The position numbers were made by a program, and so were the translations under genes. DNA of 53,078 nt from Thermoguttaceae bacterium. Its GTDB lineage: Bacteria; Planctomycetota; Planctomycetia; Pirellulales; Thermoguttaceae. This document shows positions 39,176 to 51,305 of this stretch, in pieces. Position 1 is the stretch's first letter, and each line of letters opens with the position of its first letter. Under the pieces are notes generated by a model. That model was not told the origin of the DNA. It saw nothing but the letters and a program-made list of their open reading frames with translations, and searched no databases. Where the stretch lies: contig JARKPK010000116.1 in assembly GCA_029975295.1 (NCBI GenBank), positions 1 to 53,078 of the forward strand. The letters run 5' to 3'.

Positions 39176-39745
39176 CTACTTTCCGCCAACGGCGAAGCCG
39201 AGCATCGTTAGCGCAACGGCGAATCCCAAGACGGTCCATACGGCATTGCGGTCGACTCGCCCTCCGGCTGGTCCCAACCCGAAGCGCGGCCCCTGCCCAT
39301 GCCAAAGCCACAAGCCTGCCGGGGCCGTGGCTGCGCCGAACAGCCAAAGTTGCCACCGCTGTGATCCGTAGAACAACATCTCGGCGCAGTCTCCTGCCAA
39401 GTAAAACGATCCGACGCCGATGTAAAGCCCATTGGCCAACAAACAGAAACCGGCGAAGAACCGCAGAGCGAAGGCCCAGGGCGCCCTCGCCGCGGCGGCC
39501 GCCCCCCAAAACAATAACGGCACGAGCGCGCCGAAGATCGGACCGGCCCAAACCACAACGCCCGGCTGAGGGTTCTCGGCCAGATCCGTCCGCGAGATCG
39601 TCAACGGAGAGAGCACCACTTGGGCTACGCGGCCGCCGGTTAGCCAGGCGCCGACAATGTGGCCGGCTTCGTGAACAGCCTGCATCCCCAACCACGATGC
39701 CCATAAAGTGGAGACAATCAGTACAACTTGAGGAACACGGCTCAT
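39176..39745 (-). CDS. M50-like membrane zinc metalloprotease
   Basis: A 189-residue polytopic membrane protein. The first membrane helix carries HEAGH (H25-H29) in the context QAVHEAGHIVGAWLTGG, the zinc motif of site-2/M50-type proteases, followed by VWAGPIFGALVPLLFWGA as in that family. The second M50 motif (NPDG) is not obvious; AGDCAEMLFYG near 120 may stand in for it. It may be an intramembrane protease or an inactive relative. Start at the ATG at 39745 with AGAGGA upstream; the longer frame is not protein-like. No substrate gene is adjacent. Confidence 0.7.
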   Translation of the reverse strand: MSRVPQVVLIVSTLWASWLGMQAVHEAGHIVGAWLTGGRVAQVVLSPLTISRTDLAENPQPGVVVWAGPIFGALVPLLFWGAAAAARAPWAFALRFFAGFCLLANGLYIGVGSFYLAGDCAEMLFYGSQRWQLWLFGAATAPAGLWLWHGQGPRFGLGPAGGRVDRNAVWTVLGFAVALTMLGFAVGGK

Positions 39746-39955
39746 TCGATTCCTCTTGTTAAACGCATGGACTGGTCCACCATCGTCTGCCCTGGGCGTC
39801 TCGCTGTACTGGGAAGAATTCTCTCCGCGTCCGCTCGACTCGGGATTGTGCGGCGATCGGAGTTCACAGCTCCGCCGCCGGCGGGCGTTCGGTCGAACTT
39901 GAGAGGCGTGCGGTCCGATTGAATCCACGCGATTCAATCCGGACGGCCATTCGAA

Positions 39956-40270
39956 TCAATCACAACAGCGACGCGGGATCGCGTAGGCCAACCATAAGCT
40001 CAGCCCGCATCCGAGAATCAGCAGGCCCAACGCCGCCGAAAGGTGAACGGCGTCGAGCATGAACCCGTCGGCCAGCGGATCGAAACTCGACGGCGTATGC
40101 GTTGCCCGAAGCAGTCGTTCGCCGAACACGCAAACAAGCAGGCAGCACGCCGCCGAACCGATCAGCGCCCCTGCCGGCCGCCGCGCATGCCGATAACCGA
40201 CCGCGCAGCCCGCGCCGATCAACAACTGAACGGCCGCTGCGCATACAATCAGAAGAAGCATGATTTCCAC
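39956..40270 (-). CDS. Small membrane protein of unknown function
   Basis: A 104-residue protein with three likely membrane segments (about 4-25, 34-50, 74-96) and a cysteine-rich tail (PRRCCD). I do not recognise it. The GTG at 40270 has GGGAG 8 bases upstream; an ATG three codons later is the alternative. It sits between the M50-like protease gene (210 bp downstream) and the LpxH-like gene, all on the minus strand. Confidence 0.55.
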   Translation of the reverse strand: MEIMLLLIVCAAAVQLLIGAGCAVGYRHARRPAGALIGSAACCLLVCVFGERLLRATHTPSSFDPLADGFMLDAVHLSAALGLLILGCGLSLWLAYAIPRRCCD

Positions 40271-40297
40271 GGCGTTGGCTCCCGGGCGGCGCCATTC

Positions 40298-40349
40298 GTC
40301 TTGCCGCCGAAAATGATAGCGTTGTCTTGCCGCTGGAAATGATGGCTCG
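40298..40349. repeat. Tandem repeat of 26 bp
   Basis: Two copies of a 26-bp unit beginning GTCTTGCCGC (40298-40323 and 40324-40349). The first 23 bases differ at three positions. It lies immediately upstream of the small membrane protein gene on the minus strand, where its promoter or leader should be. Confidence 0.6.
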
Positions 40350-40561
40350 GCGTCGCTGCCGGGTCAAGAGCGCGTTCTCTTCCTATTTCGCCTCGAAGGC
40401 GAAACAGCGTTCGATCCCTCATTCACTCTTTGGGGAAGCGGGCGGTTGTCAAGCCGTCGATCGGCGACAAGAGGCGATCGCCCCGGCAACGGCGCGTTCT
40501 GCCGACGAAGCGTCGCAACTGGGCACGGTCGCATTGCCACGCGCCGGCTTTGCCGAAGGCC

Positions 40562-41431
40562 TCAATCGATCATCGCCTCGACGATGCGGAACCGCGTGCC
40601 TTTAATCGGCGCGCCGCCGTTGTGGAACTCCAGCCCGCCGTAGCGGTAGTGCGACAATTCGCGGTGCGTGTGTCCGAAGTACACGTGCCGCACGCCCGCC
40701 TCGGGGCCTTGGCCGATGTCGCGGAGGTAGTGGAGGATGCGTCGGGCGACGGTCCGCCGCGGATAGACCACCGCGGGCAACGGGCGATGCAGTTGCCCGG
40801 CCACGGCCCAATCGTACAGCCGCCGCCACAACGGGCCGCGCTGCTTGTGGTGGAGCCAACGGGCGCGCCGATGGGCCAGGCTTTCGGCCGTCGAAAACCG
40901 GTCGGCCACGTCGCCGTGCAGAAAGATCGCCCCGTTCCGCCGGTAGTAGAACCGGTGCCAGGCGAAGTTCGTCACCTCGGCCTGCACGCCGTCGAGCCGA
41001 TCGAGGAAGCCTTGGTGGTAATCGTGGTTGCCCAGCAGGAACTCGAACCGGCAATCGGGGCACGCTCGGGCCAACTCGGCCAGCCACACGGCGGCCGCTT
41101 CGACCGCGTAGCCCAACGACCCGTGGTGCGCCCAGCGGAAGTCGAAGATGTCGCCGCCCAGGACAAAGAGCCTCGCATCGCGGGCGGCCCGTTGAATTGC
41201 CTCGAGCCACAGATGGGCCATCGAGCGGCTGGCGAACAAGTGCAAGTCGGAAACGAAGTAGGCTCGGCCGTTGTGCTGCTGCTGAGCGGCATTGGCGACT
41301 AAGGCAACGATCTCCCATCGCTGCGCGATTTCGCCGGTCGACGGTTCCGCACCGACGCCACCGGCCGCGCGTGATGCCGCAGCGATGCTGGTCTTGGCCG
41401 CGGCGACGGGTTCTCTGCTCGGTGTTTTCAT
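40562..41431 (-). CDS. LpxH-like metallophosphoesterase
   Basis: A 289-residue calcineurin-type phosphoesterase. The metal motifs are in order: FVSDLHL (D-x-H), GGDIFDF, GNHDYHQGF, LHGD and GHTHREL. The GGDIFDFRW and NHDYHQGFLD context is like UDP-2,3-diacylglucosamine hydrolase (LpxH), which removes UMP in lipid A synthesis, and planctomycetes carry other lpx genes. It is somewhat longer than E. coli LpxH (240) because of about 50 extra N-terminal residues with no ribosome site before the ATG, so the true start may lie downstream. Confidence 0.75.
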   Translation of the reverse strand: MKTPSREPVAAAKTSIAAASRAAGGVGAEPSTGEIAQRWEIVALVANAAQQQHNGRAYFVSDLHLFASRSMAHLWLEAIQRAARDARLFVLGGDIFDFRWAHHGSLGYAVEAAAVWLAELARACPDCRFEFLLGNHDYHQGFLDRLDGVQAEVTNFAWHRFYYRRNGAIFLHGDVADRFSTAESLAHRRARWLHHKQRGPLWRRLYDWAVAGQLHRPLPAVVYPRRTVARRILHYLRDIGQGPEAGVRHVYFGHTHRELSHYRYGGLEFHNGGAPIKGTRFRIVEAMID

Positions 41432-41937
41432 CGGGAGAAAAGATGCCTACCTATTGATCCAACAAGAAATGATCGTTCCAAAAATCGTCGGCCTTGCTGT
41501 CGGACTTTCTGCGGTCGGCCGGGTTGCAGATCACCGACCCGGAAAGCCGCCGCTCCGACCGCGGTCTGCTCGTCGCCTCCGCAACAGCAAGCCTTCAAGC
41601 CGCAGCACGTGCCGGCCGCCCAGGCGACACTTTGATTCTACCGCGCTTAGCAAGCAGGCGCACAATGCCGGGCGGCGGCCGTTTCTGCCAACGGCCTCGC
41701 TTCACCGCGGCCGCGACGGGCTTATCCCGCCGTGAATGTTCTCAATCGGCTTACTGCACTGCCGGACAAGCTGGCAGGGGCGCCCAATCCGACCGCAGAG
41801 AGCCTACAAGCGCGAAAATGCAGCCGCCTGCAGAAGCCCCCCAAGTCATCCGAAACCGGCCGCAATCTCTCGCGGTGATCGTTTCCGTACGGTGATCTTG
41901 TGCGCGGATTGGCCAGGAGGGCCGCACTTGGGCGGTG
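41432..41937. other. 506-bp intergenic region
   Basis: No gene recognised. A minus-strand GGTAGAAT (41635-41642) resembles the -10 region proposed for glnS and could belong to the LpxH-like gene's promoter, but the nearest -35-like TTGTGC is 19 bases away. Confidence 0.45.
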
Positions 41938-43359
41938 TTACTTTTCGGTGCGAACACCGATGTAGAGATCGGGCGCGTCGCCGGGCCGTGGGGCGGGCGA
42001 CGCAGCAACGCCCGCTTGTCGGACGATCATGCGAAAGCCCCAGAGCCCATCGGAATCGACCACGGCCAGCACCGGGCTCTGGCGGTCTTCGTCCACGGCC
42101 AACAGGTGCCACGATCGCCCGCGATCGGCCGTGCCCCAGATTTCCACGCGCTCGACCGCGCCGGCCAACGGGTTGATGTCGTATTCCAGTTCGATCTGGC
42201 GGGTGGCCACCCAACGAACGGCCGATTCATCCACCGACGGGGCTTCCGTTGGTTTTGCGGCCGGGGGAGCGGAAGTGTTGGATTCCGGACCAGATTCGGT
42301 CGGGGCATGTGTCGGGGCGGCGAGGGCGGGGTGGGCGGCTGCCGGGGCATAGTCGCCCGAGGGCGGGGCGGCCTCGGCCTTCGATCGCCAACGGTTTTCG
42401 GCCAGACCGGCGGCAGGCCCGCTGCCCGGCGTCGGCGTAGTATCGTCGTTGGGAATCGCCGAGGGCCCGACGGCAACGATTGCGTGACCGACGGCGAAGT
42501 TGCCCGCCGCATCGGTCGTTTCGGCGCGAATCTGCACCTCGCCGGCGGCATAAGGCTGCCATTGGACTTTGCCTTGGGTGATCGCGCCGCGGCGCTGAAC
42601 GTCGTCGGTTTCCAGCGGGATCGCCTGCCAAAGCCCCTGGTCGCCAACACGGTAGGAGAGCTTTAGCGTATCCAACTTCGGCAGCGGTTCTTCGAGTGTC
42701 CAAGTCAGCTCCACCAAGCCTCCGGGCGCGGGCTTGGCCGAAAGCTCCAAACGCGGCGGCGCAGTGTCGATCGCCACGCGCATGCCGGGCGCAGTGATTT
42801 TCGGCGGCCGAGCTTGGCCCTGCCGATCGACCGTGCGCACGGCGAACCAGTATTCGCCATCGCTGGCGGCGCGGAAGAGGAACTGCCGCTGCGTTGGCTC
42901 GGCGCGGGTGTACAACTGCCAAGTCGCGCCGCGATCGCCCGAGACATAGAGCTGCACCTCTCGCGGCGCCTGGCCGGGGTTTTCCGGCGGTGTGATGCGA
43001 AACGGAATGGCGAAGAAGTGCTGCTTCGTGGCGACAATTTGCGGCAACGGCGGCGCTGCGGAGTCCGTGCCCTGCGGTTTCTCCGTCCCGGTGGGCGCGC
43101 CGGCGGCGACCTGCGACCGTGACGGGCCCGCGCCGGTGTTGGGGGAAACCGATCGACCAACCGGTCCCGAGGGTTGAACGTTCTGCGGCCGCCCGGAGGG
43201 TGGAAAGTAGAATGGACGGGTCGGCGCGTTGGTTTGCGGTGAACGGGCCGCCGGCTGCGATGCTGCTGCCTGCGGCGCGCGCGATGAGCCCGGAGCCGCC
43301 GACGAATTCGCAGCGGCCGAAAGCACGAGCACGCCGATCCACGCTGTCCAAGCGGTCAT
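41938..43359 (-). CDS. Secreted protein with Asp-box motifs, unknown function
   Basis: A 473-residue protein with a probable signal peptide (MTAWTAWIGVLVLSAAANSSAA) and a Pro/Ser/Ala-rich stretch to about 105. A beta-rich region follows with an Asp-box S140-W147 (SGDRGATW), then DGEYWFAVRTVDRQGQ and a domain with DTAPPRLELSAKPAPGGLVELTW, typical of Ig-like or fibronectin-like modules. A Pro/Ala linker leads to a second Asp-box-like TADRGRSW near 420. Asp-boxes occur in sialidase-type propellers and other secreted beta proteins; no catalytic motif is evident. The ATG at 43359 has no ribosome site. Divergent from the FAD oxidoreductase. Confidence 0.65.
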   Translation of the reverse strand: MTAWTAWIGVLVLSAAANSSAAPGSSRAPQAAASQPAARSPQTNAPTRPFYFPPSGRPQNVQPSGPVGRSVSPNTGAGPSRSQVAAGAPTGTEKPQGTDSAAPPLPQIVATKQHFFAIPFRITPPENPGQAPREVQLYVSGDRGATWQLYTRAEPTQRQFLFRAASDGEYWFAVRTVDRQGQARPPKITAPGMRVAIDTAPPRLELSAKPAPGGLVELTWTLEEPLPKLDTLKLSYRVGDQGLWQAIPLETDDVQRRGAITQGKVQWQPYAAGEVQIRAETTDAAGNFAVGHAIVAVGPSAIPNDDTTPTPGSGPAAGLAENRWRSKAEAAPPSGDYAPAAAHPALAAPTHAPTESGPESNTSAPPAAKPTEAPSVDESAVRWVATRQIELEYDINPLAGAVERVEIWGTADRGRSWHLLAVDEDRQSPVLAVVDSDGLWGFRMIVRQAGVAASPAPRPGDAPDLYIGVRTEK

Positions 43360-43557
43360 TGTGTTTGGGTTTGTTGCGGGGGCCGGCGGCTGGCTTGCCC
43401 GATTGCCCTTCGGCCCTGCCCATCCCGCCAATGGCGCATTTCTTTCGCCCCAGCGCGCCGTTATCGGTTGCCCGCAAGGCTAAACTTAAGCACAATACCT
43501 TTACAATCGGCAAAATAGGGAACACGCAAGAATTCCAGCAATTCGGAGAACCGCGAC

Positions 43558-45285
43558 ATGTCATCCATTGGACTTAGCAGGGTCGGTGCGTTCTTGGCAG
43601 CCGTGGGAATCGCGGTCGGAACTGCGCGGGCGGCCGAAGGCCCAGTGGCTGCGCCAGCCCGGCCTCAGACCCAAGACTACGACGTGGTGATCTACGGCGG
43701 GACCAGTGCGGCCGTGACTGCCGCGGTGCAAACGGCCAAGATGGGCAAATCGGTCGTGGTGGTCAGCCCCGACAAGCACTTGGGCGGCCTTTCCGCCGGC
43801 GGACTGGGCTTCACCGACACAGGCAATAAGGCGGTCATCGGCGGGCTGAGCCGCGAGTTCTATCATCGGGTGTGGAAACACTATCAGCAGCCCGAAGCGT
43901 GGCGCTGGCAAACCCGCGAGTCGTTCGGCAACAAAGGGCAAGGCACCCCGGCCATCGACGGGGCGTGGCGCACCATGTGGGTCTTCGAGCCGCACGTCGC
44001 CGAGAAGGTGTTCGATCAATGGATCGCCGAGCACAACATCGCCCTGGTGCGCAACGCCTGGCTCGACCGCGAAAAAGGCGTTGCCAAGCAGGGCCGGCGC
44101 ATCGTGTCGATCGCCACGCTCGACGGGCGCGTCTTCCGCGGGCGGGTGTTCATTGACGCCACGTATGAAGGCGACCTGATGGCCGCCGCCGGCGTTTCGT
44201 ATCACGTGGGCCGCGAGGGGCGCGACGCTTACGGTGAACAATGGGCCGGTGTGCAAACCGGCGTGTTTCATCACGCCCATTATTTCAAGAAGGCGGTCGA
44301 TCCCTACGTCGTTCCCGGCGATCCGACCAGCGGGCTGCTGCCGCGGATCAGCGCCGACCCGCCCGGCGAAAAGGGCCAAGGCGACCGTCGCGTGCAGGCC
44401 TATTGCTTCCGCATGTGCCTGACGAAGCACCCGGAGAACCGTCTGCCCTTCCCCAAGCCCGATGGCTACGACCCGAAGCAATACGAGCTGTTGCTGCGCG
44501 TCTTCGCCACCGGCTGGCGCGAGTTGTTCGTCAAATACGATCCGATCCCCAACGCCAAGACGGATACGAACAATCATGGGCCGTTCAGTTTCGACAATAT
44601 CGGCTACAACTACGACTATCCCGAGGCCTCGTACGAGCGGCGCCGCGAGATCATCGCCGAGCACGAACAGTACCAAAAGGGGCTGTTGTATTTCATGGCC
44701 AACGATCCCCGCGTGCCCGAGGATGTGCGCACAGCCGTGGGCCAGTGGGGGCTGGCGAAAGACGAGTTCTTGGACAACGGCCATTGGCCGCACCAGCTTT
44801 ATATCCGCGAGGCGCGGCGGATGATCGGGCGATTCGTGATGACGGAGAACGAGCTGCTCAAACGTCGGCCCACGCCCGAGTCGGTCGGGATGGGCTCGTA
44901 CACGATCGACTCGCACAACGTGCAGCGCTACGTAACGCCCGAGGGCACGGTGCAAAACGAGGGCGACATCGGCGTGCCGTTGAAGCCGTATGAGATTTCC
45001 TACGGGTCGCTCGTCCCCAAGCAAGAGCAATGCGAGAATCTGCTAGTGCCGGTGTGCGCCGGCAGTTCGCACGTGGCCTACGGATCGATCCGTATGGAAC
45101 CGGTGTTCATGATCTTGGGTCAATCGGCGGCCACGGCGGCCGTGTTGGCCGTCGAGGGCGAGAAGGCGGTGCAAGAGGTCGACTACGACACCCTTCGCGC
45201 CCGTCTGCTGGCCGACGGACAGGTCTTGGAATACGCTCCGCCCGAGGCAACGCAACGGCCCGAAGCGAAAGACCGCAAGCAGTAA
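43558..45285 (+). CDS. Exported FAD-dependent oxidoreductase
   Basis: A 575-residue protein with a signal peptide (about 1-26) and an N-terminal FAD fold, VVIYGGTSAAVTAAVQTAKM with HLGGLSAGGLGFTDTG. It belongs to the FAD-dependent oxidoreductase family PF12831, abundant in planctomycetes and often found with polysaccharide-degradation genes. Other family blocks are FIDATYEGDLMAAAGVSYHVGRE, DSHNVQRYVTPEG and PVCAGSSHVAYGSIRMEPV. The substrate is unknown, possibly a sugar or sugar acid. GGAGA precedes the ATG. Confidence 0.88.
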   Translation: MSSIGLSRVGAFLAAVGIAVGTARAAEGPVAAPARPQTQDYDVVIYGGTSAAVTAAVQTAKMGKSVVVVSPDKHLGGLSAGGLGFTDTGNKAVIGGLSREFYHRVWKHYQQPEAWRWQTRESFGNKGQGTPAIDGAWRTMWVFEPHVAEKVFDQWIAEHNIALVRNAWLDREKGVAKQGRRIVSIATLDGRVFRGRVFIDATYEGDLMAAAGVSYHVGREGRDAYGEQWAGVQTGVFHHAHYFKKAVDPYVVPGDPTSGLLPRISADPPGEKGQGDRRVQAYCFRMCLTKHPENRLPFPKPDGYDPKQYELLLRVFATGWRELFVKYDPIPNAKTDTNNHGPFSFDNIGYNYDYPEASYERRREIIAEHEQYQKGLLYFMANDPRVPEDVRTAVGQWGLAKDEFLDNGHWPHQLYIREARRMIGRFVMTENELLKRRPTPESVGMGSYTIDSHNVQRYVTPEGTVQNEGDIGVPLKPYEISYGSLVPKQEQCENLLVPVCAGSSHVAYGSIRMEPVFMILGQSAATAAVLAVEGEKAVQEVDYDTLRARLLADGQVLEYAPPEATQRPEAKDRKQ

Positions 45286-45447
45286 ACGACCAACGATCGC
45301 TGTTGATCGTTCGAGCGCCGCGGTTGATCGCGCTGATGCCGAGCGATCCGCCTACAGCCGGGAGAAGTGCGATTCCGGGCCTTCGAACGCTCGCGTTCCG
45401 CGCGGTTGGCGCCGCGGCCCCGCACCGCAAGCGCTGACAGGGCCGGT

Positions 45448-45477
45448 TTGACGCTGGGCGGTCGCCCGGCGTAAAAT
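45448..45477 (+). promoter_or_regulatory. Probable aceE promoter with palindrome in the spacer
   Basis: TTGACG (45448-45453), an 18-base spacer and TAAAAT (45472-45477): five of six matches in each hexamer, the best promoter in the window. The spacer contains the palindrome GGGCG-GT-CGCCC (45456-45467). Start codon 69 bases downstream. Confidence 0.65.
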
Positions 45478-45546
45478 GCCTCTCTGGCAATTAATGGCGC
45501 CCGGTTTCTCCGCGGCCGACGACGAAGGACTCTACAGGATGTTCGC

Positions 45547-48273
<2,727 letters not shown>

Positions 48274-48409
48274 CGCGCAGCGGCGCACCGATCAGATTGC
48301 GCAATCATCGCAACCATCGACAACGCCGGCCGAGATCGGTCGGCACGACGGATTCGCATACCGAGAACGACGCGAACAACGGATGGAAACGGACTGATAG
48401 GAGCACGGC

Positions 48410-49798
48410 ATGGCGATCGAATTCAAAGTGCCCGAGTTGGGCGAAAACATCGAAAGCGGCGACGTGGTGAACGTCTTGGTCCAAGAGGGACAAACGATCG
48501 CCGGCAACACGGGCGTGATCGAACTGGAAACCGACAAGGCCGTGGTGGAGATTCCCTGTCCGCACGCGGGCCGGGTGTCGAAGCTGCTGGTGAAAAAGGG
48601 CCAGTCGGTCAAGGTGGGCCAAGCGATTCTGATGATCGAGCCGGAAAACGGCGAGCCGACGGAAGCGGCCGCCGGCAGCGCATCGGGCGGATCAAGCAGC
48701 GCTGTTGCCGCCTCCGCCCCGCCGACATCGTCGTCCGCAGCGACGGCGGCAGCCGCAGCCACGCCGCAGGCAGCACCCAATCCCGCAACGGCGGCATCGG
48801 CGGCCGCGGCCCATGCGGCCCCTCGGCCCCCGCTCGGCTCGGCCGGCGGAACCGACGACGCGGCCATTCCCGCCGGCCCGGCGGTGCGCCGCTTGGCGCG
48901 CGAGTTGGGCGTTGATCTTCGGACCCTTAGCGGCAGCGGCCCGCACGGGCGAATCACGATGGAAGACGTTCAGGCGGCCGGAAGCGGGTCGGGCGGCTCT
49001 GCGGCGCGGCATGGGGCAGCAGCCGCAGTCGGCTCGGCCCCGGCAGCGCAGCCTTATCAGCCGGTGGTTCCCTCCGGCGAGGCCGGCCGCGACAACTACG
49101 GCCCGGTGATCCGCGAGCGGATGCCCAAGATCCGCCAAACGATCGCCTCGCAGATGGTCAAATCGGCGACGACGATCCCGCATGTAACGAACTTCGACGA
49201 CGCCGACATCACCGAGTTGGACAGCCTCCGCCGCGGCGTGCCGCAGGGCTTTCTGCCCGAGGGTGTCAAACTGACGCTGATGCCGTTTGTGGTTCGGGCA
49301 TGCGCACTGGCCCTGCGGCGGCATCCGGTGATCAATGCTTCGCTCGACGAGGAAACCCAGGCGATCGTCTATAAGCAATATGTGAACATCGGCATCGCCG
49401 TCGATACTCCGCGCGGACTGGTCGTGCCGGCGCTCCGCGACGCCGATCGGCTGACCATCGTGCAGATCGCCGCCCAGTTGGTGCAGATCGCGGCTCGGGC
49501 GCGGGCGGCCCAGTTCGCCGTCGAAGAGCTGCGCGGGGGAACGTTCACCATCAGCAACCTCGGTGCGGTGGGCGGCACGTACAGCACGCCGATCATCAAT
49601 CATCCCGAGGCGGCCATCTTGCTGCTGGGCCGCAGCCGGATGCTGCCGGTGGTTCGCGACGGCCGGATCGAGCCGCGGCTGATGCTGCCGCTGAGCTTTT
49701 CTTACGACCATCGGCTGATCGACGGAGCGGCCGCCGCCCGCTTCCTCGGCGAGGTGATCGACTGGTTGCAGTCGCCCGCCAAGCTGCTGCTCGTGTAA
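48410..49798 (+). CDS. aceF: Dihydrolipoamide acetyltransferase, E2 of pyruvate dehydrogenase
   Basis: Core subunit that carries the acetyl group on lipoyl-lysine and transfers it to CoA. The 462-residue protein has one lipoyl domain (1-80) with the acceptor K43 in ETDKAVVEI, an Ala/Pro-rich swinging linker (about 88-150), a peripheral-subunit-binding domain (AVRRLARELGVDLRTLSGSG) and the acetyltransferase domain with the catalytic H434-x3-D438 (YDHRLIDG). E. coli has three lipoyl domains; one is common elsewhere. TAGGAG precedes the ATG. It is the expected target of the LipA encoded at the left end. Confidence 0.96.
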   Translation: MAIEFKVPELGENIESGDVVNVLVQEGQTIAGNTGVIELETDKAVVEIPCPHAGRVSKLLVKKGQSVKVGQAILMIEPENGEPTEAAAGSASGGSSSAVAASAPPTSSSAATAAAAATPQAAPNPATAASAAAAHAAPRPPLGSAGGTDDAAIPAGPAVRRLARELGVDLRTLSGSGPHGRITMEDVQAAGSGSGGSAARHGAAAAVGSAPAAQPYQPVVPSGEAGRDNYGPVIRERMPKIRQTIASQMVKSATTIPHVTNFDDADITELDSLRRGVPQGFLPEGVKLTLMPFVVRACALALRRHPVINASLDEETQAIVYKQYVNIGIAVDTPRGLVVPALRDADRLTIVQIAAQLVQIAARARAAQFAVEELRGGTFTISNLGAVGGTYSTPIINHPEAAILLLGRSRMLPVVRDGRIEPRLMLPLSFSYDHRLIDGAAAARFLGEVIDWLQSPAKLLLV

Positions 49799-49838
49799 AG
49801 AACCGTTCCACTGAACCCGACACGGCGAGGGAGAAAAC

Positions 49839-51068
49839 GTGTTGACGAACTTTCGCGTGATGCGCTGTGCGGTTTCGATGTTTATCGCCGCCCTCGTGGC
49901 GACGATCGCCGCGGGGCCGACCTCCGCAACGCGGGCGGCCGCGGGCGAACCAGTCATCGACGCCGACTTTCCCGGCGGGAACATCATCGTCGAGCGGACC
50001 GAGGGCGATACCGTCTTTCTGCGCCAAGACCTGCGCGACACCGAAGGCCATTGGTTCTATTGGTCGATGCGCGTCCGCGGGGCAGCCGGGCGGACACTGA
50101 CCTTTCAATTCACCAGCGGCGACGTGCTCAGCCGTCGCGGGCCGGCCTACAGCCTCGACGGCGGGAAGACGTGGGCCTGGCTGGCCGACGATCACCCCGA
50201 CGGCCGACGCTTCCGATTCGCCTTTCCCGCCGAGGCCGACGAGGTCCGCTTTTGCACGGCCGTTCCCTACGTCGAGGCCGATCTGAAACGCTTCCTGCGG
50301 CAGTACGAGGGCAATACGCATCTTTCGGTCGAGGAACTGACCAAATCGCGCAAGGGCCGAGCGGTCGAGCGGCTGCGCGTCGGGCGAATCGAGGGCGAGC
50401 CCGACGTGCGGATTCTCATCACCTGTCGGCATCACGCCTGCGAAACGATGGCCGCCTGGGTGCTCGAAGGAATGATCGCCGCCGCCTTGGCCGACGACGA
50501 TCTGGGGCGGTGGTATCGGCAACACGTCGAACTGCTGGCCGTGCCGTTTGTGGACAAAGACGGCGTGGAAGACGGCGACCAAGGAAAGAACCGCAAGCCG
50601 CACGATCACAACCGCGACTACCTGGGAGACCCGATCTATCCCGAGGTGGCGGCGCTGAAGGATTTCGTCCCGCGGTGGTCGAAGGGCAAACTGGTCGCAG
50701 CCCTGGATCTGCACTGCCCCACGCTCCGCGGCGGCAAGAACGAGCAACTTTCGTTCGTAGGCAGCCGGTATCCGAGCGTTTGGGAGCAGCAGCAGAAGTT
50801 CGCCGAGATCGTCGCGCGGATCAATAGCGGCCCATTGCCCTACGACCCGAAACACAATGTCCCATTCGGCACCGAGTGGAACAAGCTGCCCGAGGCGAAA
50901 AGCTTTTCGGCATGGGCGGGCGCCCTCGAAGGCGTGCGGCTGGCGGGCACCTGGGAGATTCCCTATGCGAACGCCGGCGGAAAAGCGGTAACAGTCGAGT
51001 CGGCCCGCAGCTTCGGGCGCACGCTGGCCGAGGCCCTCCGCGAGTACCTTGCGCCAAGTTCGCGCTGA
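49839..51068 (+). CDS. Secreted M14 zinc carboxypeptidase, cytosolic-carboxypeptidase-like
   Basis: A 409-residue protein with a signal peptide (about 8-35), then a beta-sandwich domain (about 40-150: YWSMRVRGAAGRTLTFQF, PAYSLDGGKTWAWL) like the N-terminal domain of cytosolic carboxypeptidases, then an M14 domain. Zinc ligands: H199-x2-E202 (HHACE) and H292 (ALDLHCP). NRKPHDHNRDY (251-261) holds the substrate-binding Arg, and a glutamate in GTWEIPYA is the likely catalytic base. It would trim C-terminal residues of proteins or peptides. The start is GTG with GAGGGAG upstream, 40 bp after aceF; an ATG seven codons on is possible. Confidence 0.85.
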   Translation: MLTNFRVMRCAVSMFIAALVATIAAGPTSATRAAAGEPVIDADFPGGNIIVERTEGDTVFLRQDLRDTEGHWFYWSMRVRGAAGRTLTFQFTSGDVLSRRGPAYSLDGGKTWAWLADDHPDGRRFRFAFPAEADEVRFCTAVPYVEADLKRFLRQYEGNTHLSVEELTKSRKGRAVERLRVGRIEGEPDVRILITCRHHACETMAAWVLEGMIAAALADDDLGRWYRQHVELLAVPFVDKDGVEDGDQGKNRKPHDHNRDYLGDPIYPEVAALKDFVPRWSKGKLVAALDLHCPTLRGGKNEQLSFVGSRYPSVWEQQQKFAEIVARINSGPLPYDPKHNVPFGTEWNKLPEAKSFSAWAGALEGVRLAGTWEIPYANAGGKAVTVESARSFGRTLAEALREYLAPSSR

Positions 51069-51097
51069 ATCAGCGCGATTTCGCGTTGTTCAGCGCG
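51061..51097. terminator. Inverted repeat between convergent genes
   Basis: CGCGCTGAA (51061-51069, containing the stop codon) pairs with TTCAGCGCG (51089-51097). The loop contains a second small hairpin CGCGA/TCGCG (51074-51085). It lies at the end of the carboxypeptidase gene, which converges on the next gene; no T-run. Confidence 0.35.
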
Positions 51098-51305
51098 GCT
51101 GCGAGTTTCGCCCAGCCGGAAACTCGCCGGTTCCGGCGATCGAACGCTCGGCCTTAGGCGACAACCCAGGCATTAGCGCCAACGATCGGCCTGAAGCGCC
51201 ATCGCTCGGCGTTATTCGCCGAAGCGCAGGTCGCCCCAGTCACCTCCAAATCGCCGCTGGCGCAACTTTGCCGCCAAACGCCTTCCGCGGCGCCGGGCCG
51301 GCGGT

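Noticed and set aside
38953-39189. 78-codon minus-strand frame just downstream of the M50-like gene
   Set aside because: It has a superficially plausible tail but overlaps the end of the M50-like gene, has no ribosome site and resembles no family.
51069-51305. Repeated GCGCC / TCGGC motifs resembling integron attC sites
   Set aside because: The conserved RYYYAAC and GTTRRRY boxes are not present in the required arrangement, and there is no integrase or cassette.
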